The notes: generated by a model from the sequence alone, not told the origin. Numbered from the stretch's first letter, positions 34,568 through 43,507 are shown. The stretch is 64,000 nucleotides of DNA from DAOUKH01 sp965261455 (GCA_965261455.1 OZ253453.1:62001-126000), one strand, 5' to 3'. Made by a program: numbers and translations.

Positions 34568-35800
34568 ATGCACTTCATGTACTTCACCGAGCAGCCGATG
34601 AACACCTACCCCGAGGATAAGGTGGAAGAGCGCGTCTCCATCGGCGGCGAGCGGTCCCTCGGCGTGACCGCCCTGATGTTCTCCAACAAGTACTTCGACC
34701 CCGTCGAGGGCAGCCGGCTCTACAACGAGCGCCTGGAGGAGTACCGCCTCGTCGACGAGGTCGGCTTCGACGGCATCATGCTCAACGAGCACCACACCGC
34801 GCCCTTCTGCATGTCGCCGCGGGTGATGATCTTCGCCTCTATCCTGGCGGCCATGACCGAGCGGGTGAAGATCGTGCTGCTCGGCTATCCCCTGCCCATC
34901 ACCGAGAGCCCCGTGCACGCGGCCGAGGAGCTCGCCATCGTGGACATGATTTCCAAGGGCCGGCTCGTCTCCGGGCTGGTGCGCGGCGGCGGCGTCGAGA
35001 ACATCCAGGCGAACGTGAACCCGCTGCACAACCGCGACCGCTTCGAGGAGGCCCATGACCTGCTCATCAAGACGTGGACGGAGCCCGGCCCCTTCCGCTG
35101 GGAGGGCCGGCACTACCAGTTCCGCGTCGTGAATCCCTGGGCCGTGCCCCTGCAGAAGCCGCACCCCCGCATCTTCATCCCCGGCATATCGAGCCGCGAA
35201 ACGGTGACGTGGGCCGCGAAGCACCGCTACCCCTACATCGGCCTCAACACCAACTACGAGACCAACCGCAAGATCCGCGCCCTCTACGCCGAAGGTGCCC
35301 GCGAGGTCGGCTACGAGCCCGGCCCGGAGAACTTCGGCGTCCTCCTCCAGTGCCACGTCGCCGAGACCGAGGAGAAGGCCTACCGCAACGCGCAAGAGTT
35401 CTTGTGGATGGCCGGCGAGTTCACCGGCCTCACCCACCCCGTCTGGGGCACGCCGTCCGGCTATAGCTCGCCGGGCAACCGCGCCCCCCTCATCCAGGTG
35501 GCTGCGGGACGCCGCCCCGGTCCCAAGCCGCCCCCGCTCGAACAGCGCCTGAAGGACCGAACCCTCCTGTACGGCACCCCCGACCAGATGATCGAGCAGT
35601 TGAAGGAAGTCATCCAACGCAACGAGCTCGGCATCCTCTGCCTCTGGGGCAACGACGGCCGGGTGAACCATGAAGACTCCAAGACCTGCATCCGGCTCAT
35701 GGGCCAGGAGGTCATCCCCGCGGTCCGCGACTTCTGCAACCGCGGGGGCTACAACAGCCCCTTCGACATCGACGCGCCGGTGAGCGCCGTCTACAACTGA
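34568..35800 (+). CDS. LLM class flavin-dependent oxidoreductase
   Basis: A bacterial-luciferase-like TIM-barrel monooxygenase or F420/FMN reductase of 410 residues. It has LGVTALMFSNKYFDP, EVGFDGIMLNEHHTAPFCMS, KIVLLGYPLPITESPV, RLVSGLVRGGGVE and FIPGISSRETVTWAAKH in family order. The ATG at 34568 follows AGGAG by eight bases. It is the second gene of a probable operon with the alpha/beta-hydrolase. Such enzymes in SAR202-type genomes are proposed to oxidise recalcitrant cyclic organic matter; the substrate here is unknown. Confidence 0.9.
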   Translation: MHFMYFTEQPMNTYPEDKVEERVSIGGERSLGVTALMFSNKYFDPVEGSRLYNERLEEYRLVDEVGFDGIMLNEHHTAPFCMSPRVMIFASILAAMTERVKIVLLGYPLPITESPVHAAEELAIVDMISKGRLVSGLVRGGGVENIQANVNPLHNRDRFEEAHDLLIKTWTEPGPFRWEGRHYQFRVVNPWAVPLQKPHPRIFIPGISSRETVTWAAKHRYPYIGLNTNYETNRKIRALYAEGAREVGYEPGPENFGVLLQCHVAETEEKAYRNAQEFLWMAGEFTGLTHPVWGTPSGYSSPGNRAPLIQVAAGRRPGPKPPPLEQRLKDRTLLYGTPDQMIEQLKEVIQRNELGILCLWGNDGRVNHEDSKTCIRLMGQEVIPAVRDFCNRGGYNSPFDIDAPVSAVYN

Positions 35801-35854
35801 CCCGGCGTTCCGCGTTGACGCCCCCCGCGCGCCGCCGTAGTATCGCCGCCACAA

Positions 35855-35920
35855 GCCTCCCCCCTCTGGGGGAGCGCCACAAACCTCTCCCCCTCTGGGG
35901 GAGACTGAGAGAGGGAAGGG
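35855..35920. repeat. Dispersed palindromic repeat block 6 (short)
   Basis: Two tandem copies of the module CCCCCTCTGGGGGAG with the links CACAAACCT and ACTGAGAGAGGG lie just upstream of the amidohydrolase gene at 35965. Confidence 0.7.
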
Positions 35921-35964
35921 GCGGGGTACTCCGGCCCCTATCCGGCGAGAGGCAGGTGACGCGC

Positions 35965-37128
35965 ATGGCTACGCTTGAGTTGAAGTACGGCGTCGTCTCG
36001 ACCGACGAGCACATCCAAGAGGCCCGCGACGTCTGGACCAACCGGATGTCCGCCGCCCGGTTCGGTGATGACATTCCCCATGTCGCCGAGCTGCCCGACG
36101 GTACCGAGCACTGGTTCATCCGCGGCGAGCTGGCCCGCTTCTCTAACCATAAGGTCGCCAGCGTGGCCGCCGCGATGACCCCGCGTAACGCCGAACCCCA
36201 GCGCTGGGAGGAAGTCCCCCGCGAGACCTACGTGCCCGCCGAACGCCTGAAGGCCATGGACCGTGACCACGTCGATACCCACGCCTTCTTCCCCAACGTC
36301 GCCGGCATCACTAACCAGAACTTCCAGCAGGGCGGCAGCGACGAGTTCCGCCTCGCCTGCCTCCGGGCCTACAACGATTGGCTGGCCGAGGAGTGGACCG
36401 CCTTCAGCCCGCGCTACATATCCCAGTGCTTGGCGCCCATGTGGGACGTCGAGGCCGCGGTCGGCGAAATCAAGCGGGCCGTCGGCAACGGCCACAAGGC
36501 CGTGGTCTGGCACGGCGCGCCCGAGGTCTTCGGCCTGCCCCACTTCAACGACCGCCAGTGGGACCCGGTCTACGCCGCGTGCGCCGACCTCGGCGTGCCC
36601 ATGTGCCTGCACATCGGCGCCGTCCCCATCCTCGAAGCGTGGCCGGGCTACGACGTCAGCACCAAGATCGCGATGGGCTCGACCCGCTCCATCTCGTCGC
36701 ACATGCAGATCGTCACCAACGTCCTCTTCTCCGGCGTCCTCGACCGCTTCCGTGGGCTGAACGTCACCATCGTCGAGAGCGGAATCGGCTGGATCCCCTA
36801 CCTGCTGGAGACTGCCGACCACGAGTACGAAAACCTCAACGTGCGGGCCACGGGCCTGGAGAGCAAACCGAGCGAAGCCTTCCGGCGGCAGATCTACGCC
36901 AGCTTCTGGTACGAGCGGCTGGGCATCGAGATGCGGGAGCACATCGGCGTCGACAACATCTTGTACGAGACCGACTTCCCCCACCCGACCTCGACGTGGC
37001 CCGATTCGAAGGCCTGCCGCGAGACCTCGCTCGCCGGTGTGCCGGAGGAGGAGAAGGTCAAGATGCTCCGCGAAAACGCTATCCGCCTCTTCCACCTCGA
37101 CGTCGACCGCTCCGGGATCGAGGCCTAG
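35965..37128 (+). CDS. Amidohydrolase_2 family metal-dependent hydrolase
   Basis: A 387-residue hydrolase with the start KYGVVSTDEHIQEARDVWTN. The first metal region reads STDEHIQE rather than DxHxH. It has the insertion AAAMTPRNAEPQRWEEVPRE, a central MCLHIGAVPI histidine and the C-terminal LYETDFPHPTSTWPDS. The ATG at 35965 is preceded by GGCAGGTGA; the frame stays open upstream through the repeat block but that part is repeat-derived. The next gene starts three bases after its stop, so they are co-transcribed. Confidence 0.9.
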   Translation: MATLELKYGVVSTDEHIQEARDVWTNRMSAARFGDDIPHVAELPDGTEHWFIRGELARFSNHKVASVAAAMTPRNAEPQRWEEVPRETYVPAERLKAMDRDHVDTHAFFPNVAGITNQNFQQGGSDEFRLACLRAYNDWLAEEWTAFSPRYISQCLAPMWDVEAAVGEIKRAVGNGHKAVVWHGAPEVFGLPHFNDRQWDPVYAACADLGVPMCLHIGAVPILEAWPGYDVSTKIAMGSTRSISSHMQIVTNVLFSGVLDRFRGLNVTIVESGIGWIPYLLETADHEYENLNVRATGLESKPSEAFRRQIYASFWYERLGIEMREHIGVDNILYETDFPHPTSTWPDSKACRETSLAGVPEEEKVKMLRENAIRLFHLDVDRSGIEA

Positions 37129-37130
37129 CC

Positions 37131-38177
37131 GTGCCCAACGACAGAGACGCCTGGCTGGCCCGCGTCGTCGAGGAGCCCATCGACCCCGGTCTGCCCATCT
37201 GCGACCCGCACCACCACCTCTGGGAACGCCCCGGCAACCGCTACCTCCTCGACGAAATCGTGGCTGACGTCGACACCGGACATAACGTCGTCTCCACCGT
37301 CTTCGTCGAGTGCGGCGCCATGTACCGCGCCGACGGCCCCCGCGAAATGCGCCACGTCGGCGAGACTGAGTTCGTCCAGGGCATCGCCGCCCAGAGCGCC
37401 AGCGGCAACTACGGCCCGTCGCGCATCGCGAAGGGAATCGTCGGCATGGCCGACCTGCGGCTCGGCGACCCCGCGGCCGCCGTGCTCGACGCCCAGATCG
37501 CCGCCAGCCCCAACCGCTTCCGTGGCATCCGTTACTCCGCGAGCTGGGATGCCGCGAAAGAGGTCGAAATCGCCAGGACAGCCCCGTTCCCCGGCCTGCT
37601 CGCCGACGCCACCTTCCGGCGGGGCTTCGCGCACCTGGGGCCGCGAGACCTCACCTTCGAGGCCTGGGTCTACCATCCCCAGATTCCCGAAGTTGCCGAT
37701 CTCGCGCGGGCCTTCCCCGGCACGACGATCATCCTCGATCACGTCGGCGGGCCGCTCGGCGTAGGACCCTACTCCGGCGCGCGAGAGGAGGCGTTCGAAA
37801 CGTGGAAGCGTGGCGTCGCCGCCGCCGCGGAGCCGCCCAACGTCGTCGTGAAGCTGGGCGGGCTTGGCATGACGCGCTGCGGCTTGGGCTTGAACGAGCG
37901 CCCCGACCCACCCACCTCGGCGGAGTTGGCCGCGACCATCGCCCCCTATATCAACTGGTGCATAGAGCAATTTGGCGTCGAGCGCTGCATGTTTGAAAGT
38001 AACTTCCCCGTAGACAAGGTCTCCTACTCCTACGGCGTTCTCTGGAACGCCTTCAAGCTGCTGACCAAGGACTTCACCCCCGCCGAGCGTGCCGCCCTCT
38101 TCCACGACAACGCCGCCCGCGTCTACCGGCTCGACCCTCTTCTTCCCCCCTCTCCCGCCGGGAGAGGGTTGGGGTGA
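37131..38177 (+). CDS. Amidohydrolase_2 family (lactonase-like) protein with repeat-derived C-terminus
   Basis: A 348-residue amidohydrolase of the TIM-barrel lactonase type. The metal site is PICDPHHHLWERPGNRYLLD, a central IILDHVGGPLG carries a metal histidine, and CMFESNFPVDKVSYSY is the C-terminal site. It starts with GTG at 37131, three bases after the previous stop. Homology should end near AARVYRLDPL. The last residues, PPSPAGRGLG, and the stop codon come from a CCCTCTCCCGCCGGGAGAGG repeat inserted over the original 3' end. Confidence 0.88.
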   Translation: MPNDRDAWLARVVEEPIDPGLPICDPHHHLWERPGNRYLLDEIVADVDTGHNVVSTVFVECGAMYRADGPREMRHVGETEFVQGIAAQSASGNYGPSRIAKGIVGMADLRLGDPAAAVLDAQIAASPNRFRGIRYSASWDAAKEVEIARTAPFPGLLADATFRRGFAHLGPRDLTFEAWVYHPQIPEVADLARAFPGTTIILDHVGGPLGVGPYSGAREEAFETWKRGVAAAAEPPNVVVKLGGLGMTRCGLGLNERPDPPTSAELAATIAPYINWCIEQFGVERCMFESNFPVDKVSYSYGVLWNAFKLLTKDFTPAERAALFHDNAARVYRLDPLLPPSPAGRGLG

Positions 38178-38200
38178 GGGCGGGGGGCGGCGGGGGCCGC
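38145..38200. repeat. Dispersed palindromic repeat copy overlapping a gene end (block 7)
   Basis: The module CCCTCTCCCGCCGGGAGAGG with its TTGGGGTGAGGG tail and GGGGGCGGCGGGGGCCGCGC continuation overlaps the last 33 bases of the amidohydrolase gene. The following CCTTCGAGAAGCTCAGGGCG is a different short repeat type. Confidence 0.75.
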
Positions 38201-38292
38201 GCGACCTTGCTGGAGCCCTTCGAGAAGCTCAGGGCGAACGGTTGGGACGGAGTTAATGTGAGGTTTCCTAAACGCGCCGAGCGAGGACTCGC

Positions 38293-39126
38293 ATGATCGT
38301 CGATACCCACATCCACGTCACATCCAGAGATCACGCGACCTATCCAATCGAGCGCGGCGACTGGATACCGCGCCGCTTGGAGCGCCTCCTGCTCACCGGC
38401 GAGAACCTGATCGCCCTGATGGACGAGGCCGGCGTCGACCGCGCCGTGCTGGTGCAGGCCACCAACACCCACGGCTACGACAACGCCTATGCCGCCGACA
38501 TGGCACGGGCGTACCCGGACCGCTTCTCCACCGTCTGCTGCATCAACGTCTCGCTTCCCGACGCCGTCGAGCGCCTGACCTACTGGGTGGGCGAACGGGG
38601 AATGGGCGGCGTCCGCCTCTTCAACGCGATGACTGACGACGATTCCTGGCTCGACGAAGCGCCCTGCGATCACCTCATCGACAAGGCCCGCGACCTCAGC
38701 GTGCCGGTCACCCTAGTCTCCCGCCACCCCGACCTAGCCCGCGTCCGCCGCGTCCTCGAACGCGCTCCCGATCAGCCCTTCGCCCTCGACCACCTCGGCT
38801 TCATGCCGAACTTGGAGTCGCCCCCGTTCACGCCCTCGGACGAATTCCTCGCCCTCGCCGACTTCCCCCACCTGTCGCTCAAGTTCTCCGCCGTCAACCA
38901 GTGGGCCGTCGATCAGGCGGACACCCCCCAGCGGGACTACTTCCAGCGCATCGTCGACCGCTTCGGCCCCCGCCGCCTCATGTGGGGCTCGAACTACCCA
39001 GTCACCCGCTTCCGCCCCTACCCCGAGCTAGCCGCCCTCGGCAAAGAACCCTTCGACTTCCTCTCGGAAGAGGAGCGCGGCTGGGTCATGGGCAGGAACG
39101 CCCTCCGCCTCTGGCCGGCGCCGTAG
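38293..39126 (+). CDS. Amidohydrolase_2 family metal-dependent hydrolase
   Basis: A compact 277-residue amidohydrolase with a classic HxH metal motif, MIVDTHIHVTSRDHATYP, then MDEAGVDRAVLVQATNTHGY, the central FALDHLGFMP and C-terminal LMWGSNYPVTRFRPYPE. It is closely similar to the gene at 42662. The ATG at 38293 has only GAGCGAGGA as a ribosome-binding site. It is the third amidohydrolase in a row on this strand and probably belongs to the same catabolic cluster, though a repeat copy separates it from the previous gene. Confidence 0.9.
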   Translation: MIVDTHIHVTSRDHATYPIERGDWIPRRLERLLLTGENLIALMDEAGVDRAVLVQATNTHGYDNAYAADMARAYPDRFSTVCCINVSLPDAVERLTYWVGERGMGGVRLFNAMTDDDSWLDEAPCDHLIDKARDLSVPVTLVSRHPDLARVRRVLERAPDQPFALDHLGFMPNLESPPFTPSDEFLALADFPHLSLKFSAVNQWAVDQADTPQRDYFQRIVDRFGPRRLMWGSNYPVTRFRPYPELAALGKEPFDFLSEEERGWVMGRNALRLWPAP

Positions 39127-39149
39127 CGCCCGACTGAGCCGGGGCGGGG

Positions 39150-39512
39150 GGATACACCTTGCCCCCTCCAGGGGAGCACCTTAAACCTCTCCCCCCTCTG
39201 GAGATCCTTGCAAGACCGACTGAGGTCCTGGCGGGGGGAGCGGAGGTGGCATTCACTTAAACCTCTCCCCCGCTGGGGGAGACTGAGAGAGGGCGCGCGC
39301 CGCAGGCGCGCGGGCGCCCGCAGGGCGCCGTCCGGCCTCCTCTCCCGCTGGAGACCCTTGCGTACCCCGCCCGCGGGCTCAAGCATGAGTGGGGCCGGGA
39401 GGTCTTGCCTCTTCTCCCCACGGGAGAAGATTGAGATGAGGGGCCCCCTCGCAACCACCACCCCCTACCGAAGCCTACAAATCCCGGCACCGTCATTCCC
39501 GCGAACGCGGGA
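39150..39512. repeat. Dispersed palindromic repeat block 8, split by IS30
   Basis: Contains CCTCTCCCCCGCTGGGGGAG, the hairpin GCGCGCGCCGCAGGCGCGC, TTCTCCCCACGGGAGAAGAT and, at its right end, half of the CATTCCCGCGAACGCGGGAA palindrome, which continues on the far side of the IS30 copy at 40540. Nearly the same sequence recurs at 41505-41860. Confidence 0.8.
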
Positions 39513-40497
39513 AGGTGAATTCACATTTGAAGTGCAACACTCTGGTCTTGAATATCTCGGCCGACGATCGGTAGCCGAGGCACTTACGCGGCGTATTGTT
39601 GTACGCCAGCGCCACTTCCGTAAACCGCTCCTCCGGCACCTCCGCTAGGTTCATCTTCCGGGGCAGGAAGCGACGCAGCCGGCCGATGGCGTTCTCGACT
39701 CCCCCCTTCTGCCACGGCGAGTAGGTGTCGCAGAAGAAGGTCTCGATGCCGAGGTCGTGGAGCTCGTGGTGGCGGGCGAACTCGGTCCCATTGTCGAAGG
39801 TGACCGTCTGGCGAAACGCCGGGGGCAATGGCCCCAGCACCCTGGCGATGGTCTCGGCGATCGGCCCCGCCGCTTTCGAAGGCACCCGCGCCATGAGCAC
39901 GAGGCGCGAGAGGCGCTCGTGCAGGGCGAGCACCACCTCCCCGGACCTCCCAAACAGCATCGTATCCGCCTCCCAGTGCCCAAAGGTCTGGCGGTCAGCC
40001 GCCGCCGCGGGGCGTTCGGCGACCGGTCGGCGGTGCGCGATGAAGGAGGCCGAACTGCTTCCCTTGCGCCGCCGTCTGCCGCGCTTCCACTTCGCCCGTG
40101 GCAGATAGCGCCTCCAGGCGTGGTTCTTGTGCCGGGCGGCCTGGGCGTAGATGAACCGGTAGATACTCTCGTAGGAGATCACCGTCCGCCCTGCCGCTTC
40201 GGCCAGGTGGCCGGCAATCTGCTCGGGTGACCACCCCCAACTGAGACGTTCGAGGACGCAGGCGCGCAGCTCGTCGTCGCGTTCGAGCCGCGCCCCCGTC
40301 CAGCGCCGTGCCCTGGCCTGTTCGTGCGCGTACACTGATCGGTACCCGCCTGATCGTGACCCATTGCGCTTCAACTCCCGAGCCACCGTCGATGGCGCGC
40401 GATCCAGAGCTGCAGCGATTTGCCGGACCGCGGCGCCCTCGGCACGTAGGCGGGCAATCTCACATCGTTCCTCAATGGAGAGCTGTCGGTATCCCAT
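39493..40497 (-). CDS. IS30 family transposase
   Basis: A 334-residue transposase. It has an N-terminal helix-turn-helix (MGYRQLSIEERCEIARLRAE and IAAALDRAPSTVARELKRNG), and the DDE domain has GHWEADTM, TFDNGTEFARHHEL and DTYSPWQKGGVENAIGR with the catalytic Glu. It is complete and seems active. Unusually, the frame runs through the terminal inverted repeat (VLHFKCEFT) and takes its last six codons and TGA from the flanking host repeat. Confidence 0.93.
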   Translation of the reverse strand: MGYRQLSIEERCEIARLRAEGAAVRQIAAALDRAPSTVARELKRNGSRSGGYRSVYAHEQARARRWTGARLERDDELRACVLERLSWGWSPEQIAGHLAEAAGRTVISYESIYRFIYAQAARHKNHAWRRYLPRAKWKRGRRRRKGSSSASFIAHRRPVAERPAAAADRQTFGHWEADTMLFGRSGEVVLALHERLSRLVLMARVPSKAAGPIAETIARVLGPLPPAFRQTVTFDNGTEFARHHELHDLGIETFFCDTYSPWQKGGVENAIGRLRRFLPRKMNLAEVPEERFTEVALAYNNTPRKCLGYRSSAEIFKTRVLHFKCEFTFPRSRE

Positions 40498-40539
40498 GGC
40501 AACACCCTAATCTGGTGTTGCACTTCGTTTGTGAACTCA
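39516..40539 (-). mobile_element. IS30 family insertion sequence
   Basis: A 1,024-base element. The left end (TGAATTCACATTTGAAGTGC, then AACAC) and the inverted right end (TGAGTTCACAAACGAAGTGC, then AACAC) match at 21 of 25 bases. It split a CATTCCCGCG...CGCGGGAATCC palindromic repeat: GGGAA is present on both sides, consistent with a short target duplication. A solo copy of the right end is at 57066. Confidence 0.85.
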
Positions 40540-40640
40540 GGGAATCCATCCCCTCCCTCGCGTAGGGGCGATTCGCGAATCGCCCTCCCTGAGCGCCACG
40601 TGGCCGTGGCCAGAGTTACGCAAAGGGTTCCTGTTGGAGA
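40540..40640. repeat. Palindromic repeat remainder right of IS30 (block 9)
   Basis: Starts with GGGAATCCATCCCCTCCCTC, the continuation of the repeat interrupted by the IS element, and includes GGGGCGATTCGCGAATCGCC. It was joined to block 8 before the insertion. Confidence 0.75.
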
Positions 40641-40708
40641 AGCACCGGACCTCTGCCCCGGGGCAGGCGGCAAATCTAGGGTGAAGTAGATGCAAGGAGG
40701 CACCCACC

Positions 40709-41440
40709 ATAGAAGCACACGAGGTTCCCTACTCGAGTAGCCCTCTAGCTGGTAGTCCTGATCGCGGTCGCCTTCCAAAAGCGGTCATTTTCGACCTCGA
40801 CGACACCCTGGTAGATTCCTTCGACTCCCGCCTGTATGCCCTCGAAAAAGTATTCCGGCTCGCCGGAATACAAACGCCTACCGCCCACGAGTTTATGACG
40901 GGCCTGCGCGGTCGACAGCTCTTCGGCGCCCTGGAGACGTTAGCGCCTGGCCGGCACATTGGAGGAACAAGCCTGTCGGAAGCATATAGAGACTTCTACT
41001 GGAGTAGAGAGCCAGGACTCATAAGCCTATTCCCTGGGATCAGGCCTCTTCTTCGGGACCTCCACTCGTCCGGTTGTAGGCTGGGGGTCTTTACACAGAA
41101 GAGCCGGGAGTTCGAGATCGAAGGACGCCGTTGCGGAGCGTCCCGCGAGCTCGATGAACTCGGAGTAGCGAGCCTGTTCTCAGTGGTGGTTGGATTCGAG
41201 GACGTGGCCCGCCACAAGCCGGACCCCGAAGGTGTCGAGCTCGCCCTGGACCGGCTCGGCGTCCTCCCGAAGCAGGCGCTACTGGTCGGGGATACCGCCG
41301 CGGATATCGAGGCGGCCAGAGCGGCCGGATGTCCGAGCTGCCATGCCACCTGGGGCTTACAAGGCGACACCGCTCCTCTTGGCGCCTCGCCGGACTACGT
41401 CGCAGGATCCCCCGCCGAGCTCCGCTTCCTAGTGCTTTAA
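40709..41440 (+). CDS. HAD superfamily hydrolase with non-standard (ATA) start
   Basis: A HAD-fold phosphatase of about 243 residues, similar to phosphoglycolate-phosphatase-like enzymes. Motif I is VIFDLDDTLVDS, a cap domain follows, then motif II in LGVFTQKS, and motifs III/IV in RHKPDPEGVELAL and LLVGDTAADIEAARAAG. The first ATG in frame (40895) would remove motif I, so it cannot be the start. The frame is open from 40685, and the only placed start is ATA at 40709, eight bases after AAGGAGG. Either AUA is used, or the start codon is mutated or misread. A 16-codon ATG frame (40690) overlaps the same signal. Confidence 0.75.
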   Translation: MEAHEVPYSSSPLAGSPDRGRLPKAVIFDLDDTLVDSFDSRLYALEKVFRLAGIQTPTAHEFMTGLRGRQLFGALETLAPGRHIGGTSLSEAYRDFYWSREPGLISLFPGIRPLLRDLHSSGCRLGVFTQKSREFEIEGRRCGASRELDELGVASLFSVVVGFEDVARHKPDPEGVELALDRLGVLPKQALLVGDTAADIEAARAAGCPSCHATWGLQGDTAPLGASPDYVAGSPAELRFLVL

Positions 41441-41504
41441 CATGTGGCCCGATTCACCCAAGCCCCTCCTGTTGAGGAGCTCCAGCGGGTCCAGGACTTC
41501 TTGC

Positions 41505-42060
41505 CATTCGCCATGGCCTGGTAGCCGCCCAACCTCCCCGGCTAGGAGACCTTCGTAAACCGACTGAGGTCCTGGCGGGGGGGCGTGGAGGTGGCATTCA
41601 CTTAAACCTCTCCCCCGCTGGGGGAGACTGAGAGAGGGCGCGCGCCGCAGGCGCGCGGGCGCCCGCAGGGCGCCGTCCGGCCTCCTCTCCCGCTGGAGAC
41701 ACCCTTGCGTAACCCACCCGCGGGTAAGCATGGGTGGGGGCCGGGAGGTCTTGCCTCTTCTCCCCACGGGAGAAGGTTGAGATGAGGGGCCCCCTCGCAA
41801 CCACCACCCCCTACCGAAGCCTACAAATCCCGGCACCCGTCATTCCCGCGCACGCGGGAATCCATCCCTCCCGTAGGGGCGCCCCTTGTGGGCGCCCGCT
41901 CCCTCCGCGACGAGGGTCTTGCGCCCTCTCCCGCTGGGAGAGGGTTGGGGTGAGGGCGGGGGGGGGAGGCGGGCGCCGCGCGACCTTGCTGAAGCCCGCC
42001 CGCCGAGTTACGCAGAGGATTGAGGTGAGGGCCCCCCTTTCAACGACCGGCGGGTATCGA
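41505..42060. repeat. Dispersed palindromic repeat block 10
   Basis: The largest gap (750 bases) is mostly repeat. It duplicates block 8 nearly base for base (GAGGTCCTGGCGGGGGG, GGTGGCATTCACTTAAACCT, GCGCGCGCCGCAGGCGCGC), followed by the modules of blocks 4 and 5 and a CTGGGAGAGGGTTGGGGTGA copy. No gene is seen before 42192. Confidence 0.8.
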
Positions 42061-42191
42061 AGGCGACCGACCCCGCAGTCGCCGGCATGGCGCCCGCTCC
42101 TTCACCAGTTGTATCATGTAGCCGCCTTCTTGTATCATTTCGCCGCTTCCGGCCCCTGTTCGGGCGCGACCCCTTCTTGAGGAGCGGGACG

Positions 42192-42485
42192 ATGGCTGAG
42201 CCCATTCGGATGGCATTCCGCCCTTGGCAAGGTAGGCTCTTCATCATGGCGCCCCCCTCCGCCACCCCGGCACCGACGGCCATGCCGGCGGCCGCGGACT
42301 CCGGCGGCGGCTCCGCGGGCGGCCTCACCGGGCGCGAGATCATGGACATGCTCTCCGAAGACGAGGTCGACTGCATAAAGGGACGCGTCGGCGAGGCTCT
42401 GTTCACCAGCATCCTTGACACGACGATTACGGCGAGCATGGCGAATAGTCCCGCCGCGAGCTTGATCTTCGACTGCGTCTCGTAG
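42192..42485 (+). CDS. Small protein with Pro/Ala linker, possibly a lipoprotein remnant
   Basis: A 97-residue frame. Residues 20-45 form a low-complexity linker (APPSATPAPTAMPAAA), like the linker of the binding protein at 46376. A compact C-terminal segment follows, REIMDMLSEDEVDCIKGRVG and EALFTSILDTTI, ending LIFDCVS with two Cys. No signal peptide is present, which suggests the 5' end of an exported protein has been lost. The ATG has GGAGCGGGA upstream. I do not recognise the domain. Confidence 0.45.
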   Translation: MAEPIRMAFRPWQGRLFIMAPPSATPAPTAMPAAADSGGGSAGGLTGREIMDMLSEDEVDCIKGRVGEALFTSILDTTITASMANSPAASLIFDCVS

Positions 42486-42661
42486 GAAAGCGCCGCGAAG
42501 ATCGGCGAGGCGTTGGCCGGGGGCTGAGCGAAGAGACGACCGTCTGTATCGCCGAGGCCCTCCGGTCGGCGTCGTAACGCGCCGTCGTCCGACCGTCGGG
42601 GCCGCGTGTGCTAAGGTGACCCCGTAACGGGCCGCCCTCCGGGTGGCCCGAGGAGGGCGCT

Positions 42662-43507
42662 TTGATCGTCGATACCCACGTCCACGTCATCTCGGACGAC
42701 TTGGAGACCTACCCCCTCGTCCCCGGTAGGCGGCGCTTGGGCTGGGTCGACGAGGCCCGCTTCACCGTCGAGCAGGTCCTCGCGCTCATGGACGAGGCCG
42801 GCGTCGACCATTCCCTCCTTGTGCAGCCGCTCACCGCCTACGGCTACGACAACCGCTACACCGCCCTCAGCGCGCGGCGCTACCCCGACCGCTTCGTCTC
42901 CGTCCCCATCGTCGACATGGAGGCCGACGGCGTCGCGGAGACGCTCCGTAGCCTCAACGAGAATGAGAAGATGACCGGCGTCCGCCTCTTCGGACGGGCC
43001 GGCGGCGGCGATTGGCTCGACAATCCGAAGACCTTCCCCGTCTGGGAGCTGGCCGAGGAGCTCGATTTCCCCATCGCCGTCCTCCTGGGAATCGAGCGGG
43101 CCCCCAAGCTCGCCGCCATGCTGGAGCGCTTCCCCGGCGTCACCGTCGCGCTCGACCACCTCGGCTCGGTCACGTTCGAAGATGGCCCGCCCTACGAGAC
43201 CGCCGCCCCCATCTTCGACCTCGCGAGGTTCCCCAACCTGCGCCTCAAGTACTCCCCGACGAACGAGCAGACGGCGGAGCGGGGCCCCGGCAACATCAAA
43301 GACGTGCTCCAACGCATCGTCGACCGCTTCGGCGTCGACCGCCTAATGTGGGGCTCGAACTTCTCCGCGACCTACGAGCCGCCGTACCGCGAACTCGTGG
43401 AGATGGGCCGCGAATCGCTGAGCTTCCTCACGGCGGAGGAAAGGGCCAAAATAATGGGCGAAAACGCCCTCGAAGTGTGGCCCGCCCTGGGCTCAACCGG
43501 CCCCTAA
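42662..43507 (+). CDS. Amidohydrolase_2 family metal-dependent hydrolase
   Basis: A 281-residue paralogue of the gene at 38293. It has MIVDTHVHVISDDLETYPLV (HxH), LMDEAGVDHSLLVQPLTAYG, VALDHLGSVTFEDGPPYE and LMWGSNFSATYEPPYRELV. The start is TTG at 42662 with GAGGAGG seven bases upstream, giving the same MIVDTH start as its paralogue. It is followed by tRNA-Trp and a convergent LLM gene. A remnant of a near-identical gene lies at 44850. Confidence 0.9.
   Translation: MIVDTHVHVISDDLETYPLVPGRRRLGWVDEARFTVEQVLALMDEAGVDHSLLVQPLTAYGYDNRYTALSARRYPDRFVSVPIVDMEADGVAETLRSLNENEKMTGVRLFGRAGGGDWLDNPKTFPVWELAEELDFPIAVLLGIERAPKLAAMLERFPGVTVALDHLGSVTFEDGPPYETAAPIFDLARFPNLRLKYSPTNEQTAERGPGNIKDVLQRIVDRFGVDRLMWGSNFSATYEPPYRELVEMGRESLSFLTAEERAKIMGENALEVWPALGSTGP

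Noticed and set aside
32102..35854. A 1,250-residue antisense open frame
   Set aside because: It lies opposite four well-supported plus-strand genes, is Arg/Gly/Val-rich and reads through repeat blocks; it is a GC-rich shadow.
36378..38177. A 599-residue fused amidohydrolase
   Set aside because: The N-terminal half is an out-of-frame reading of the gene at 35965; the real protein starts at GTG 37131.
40895..41440. HAD hydrolase starting at ATG 40895
   Set aside because: This start would remove the essential DxDxT motif, which is present in frame upstream.
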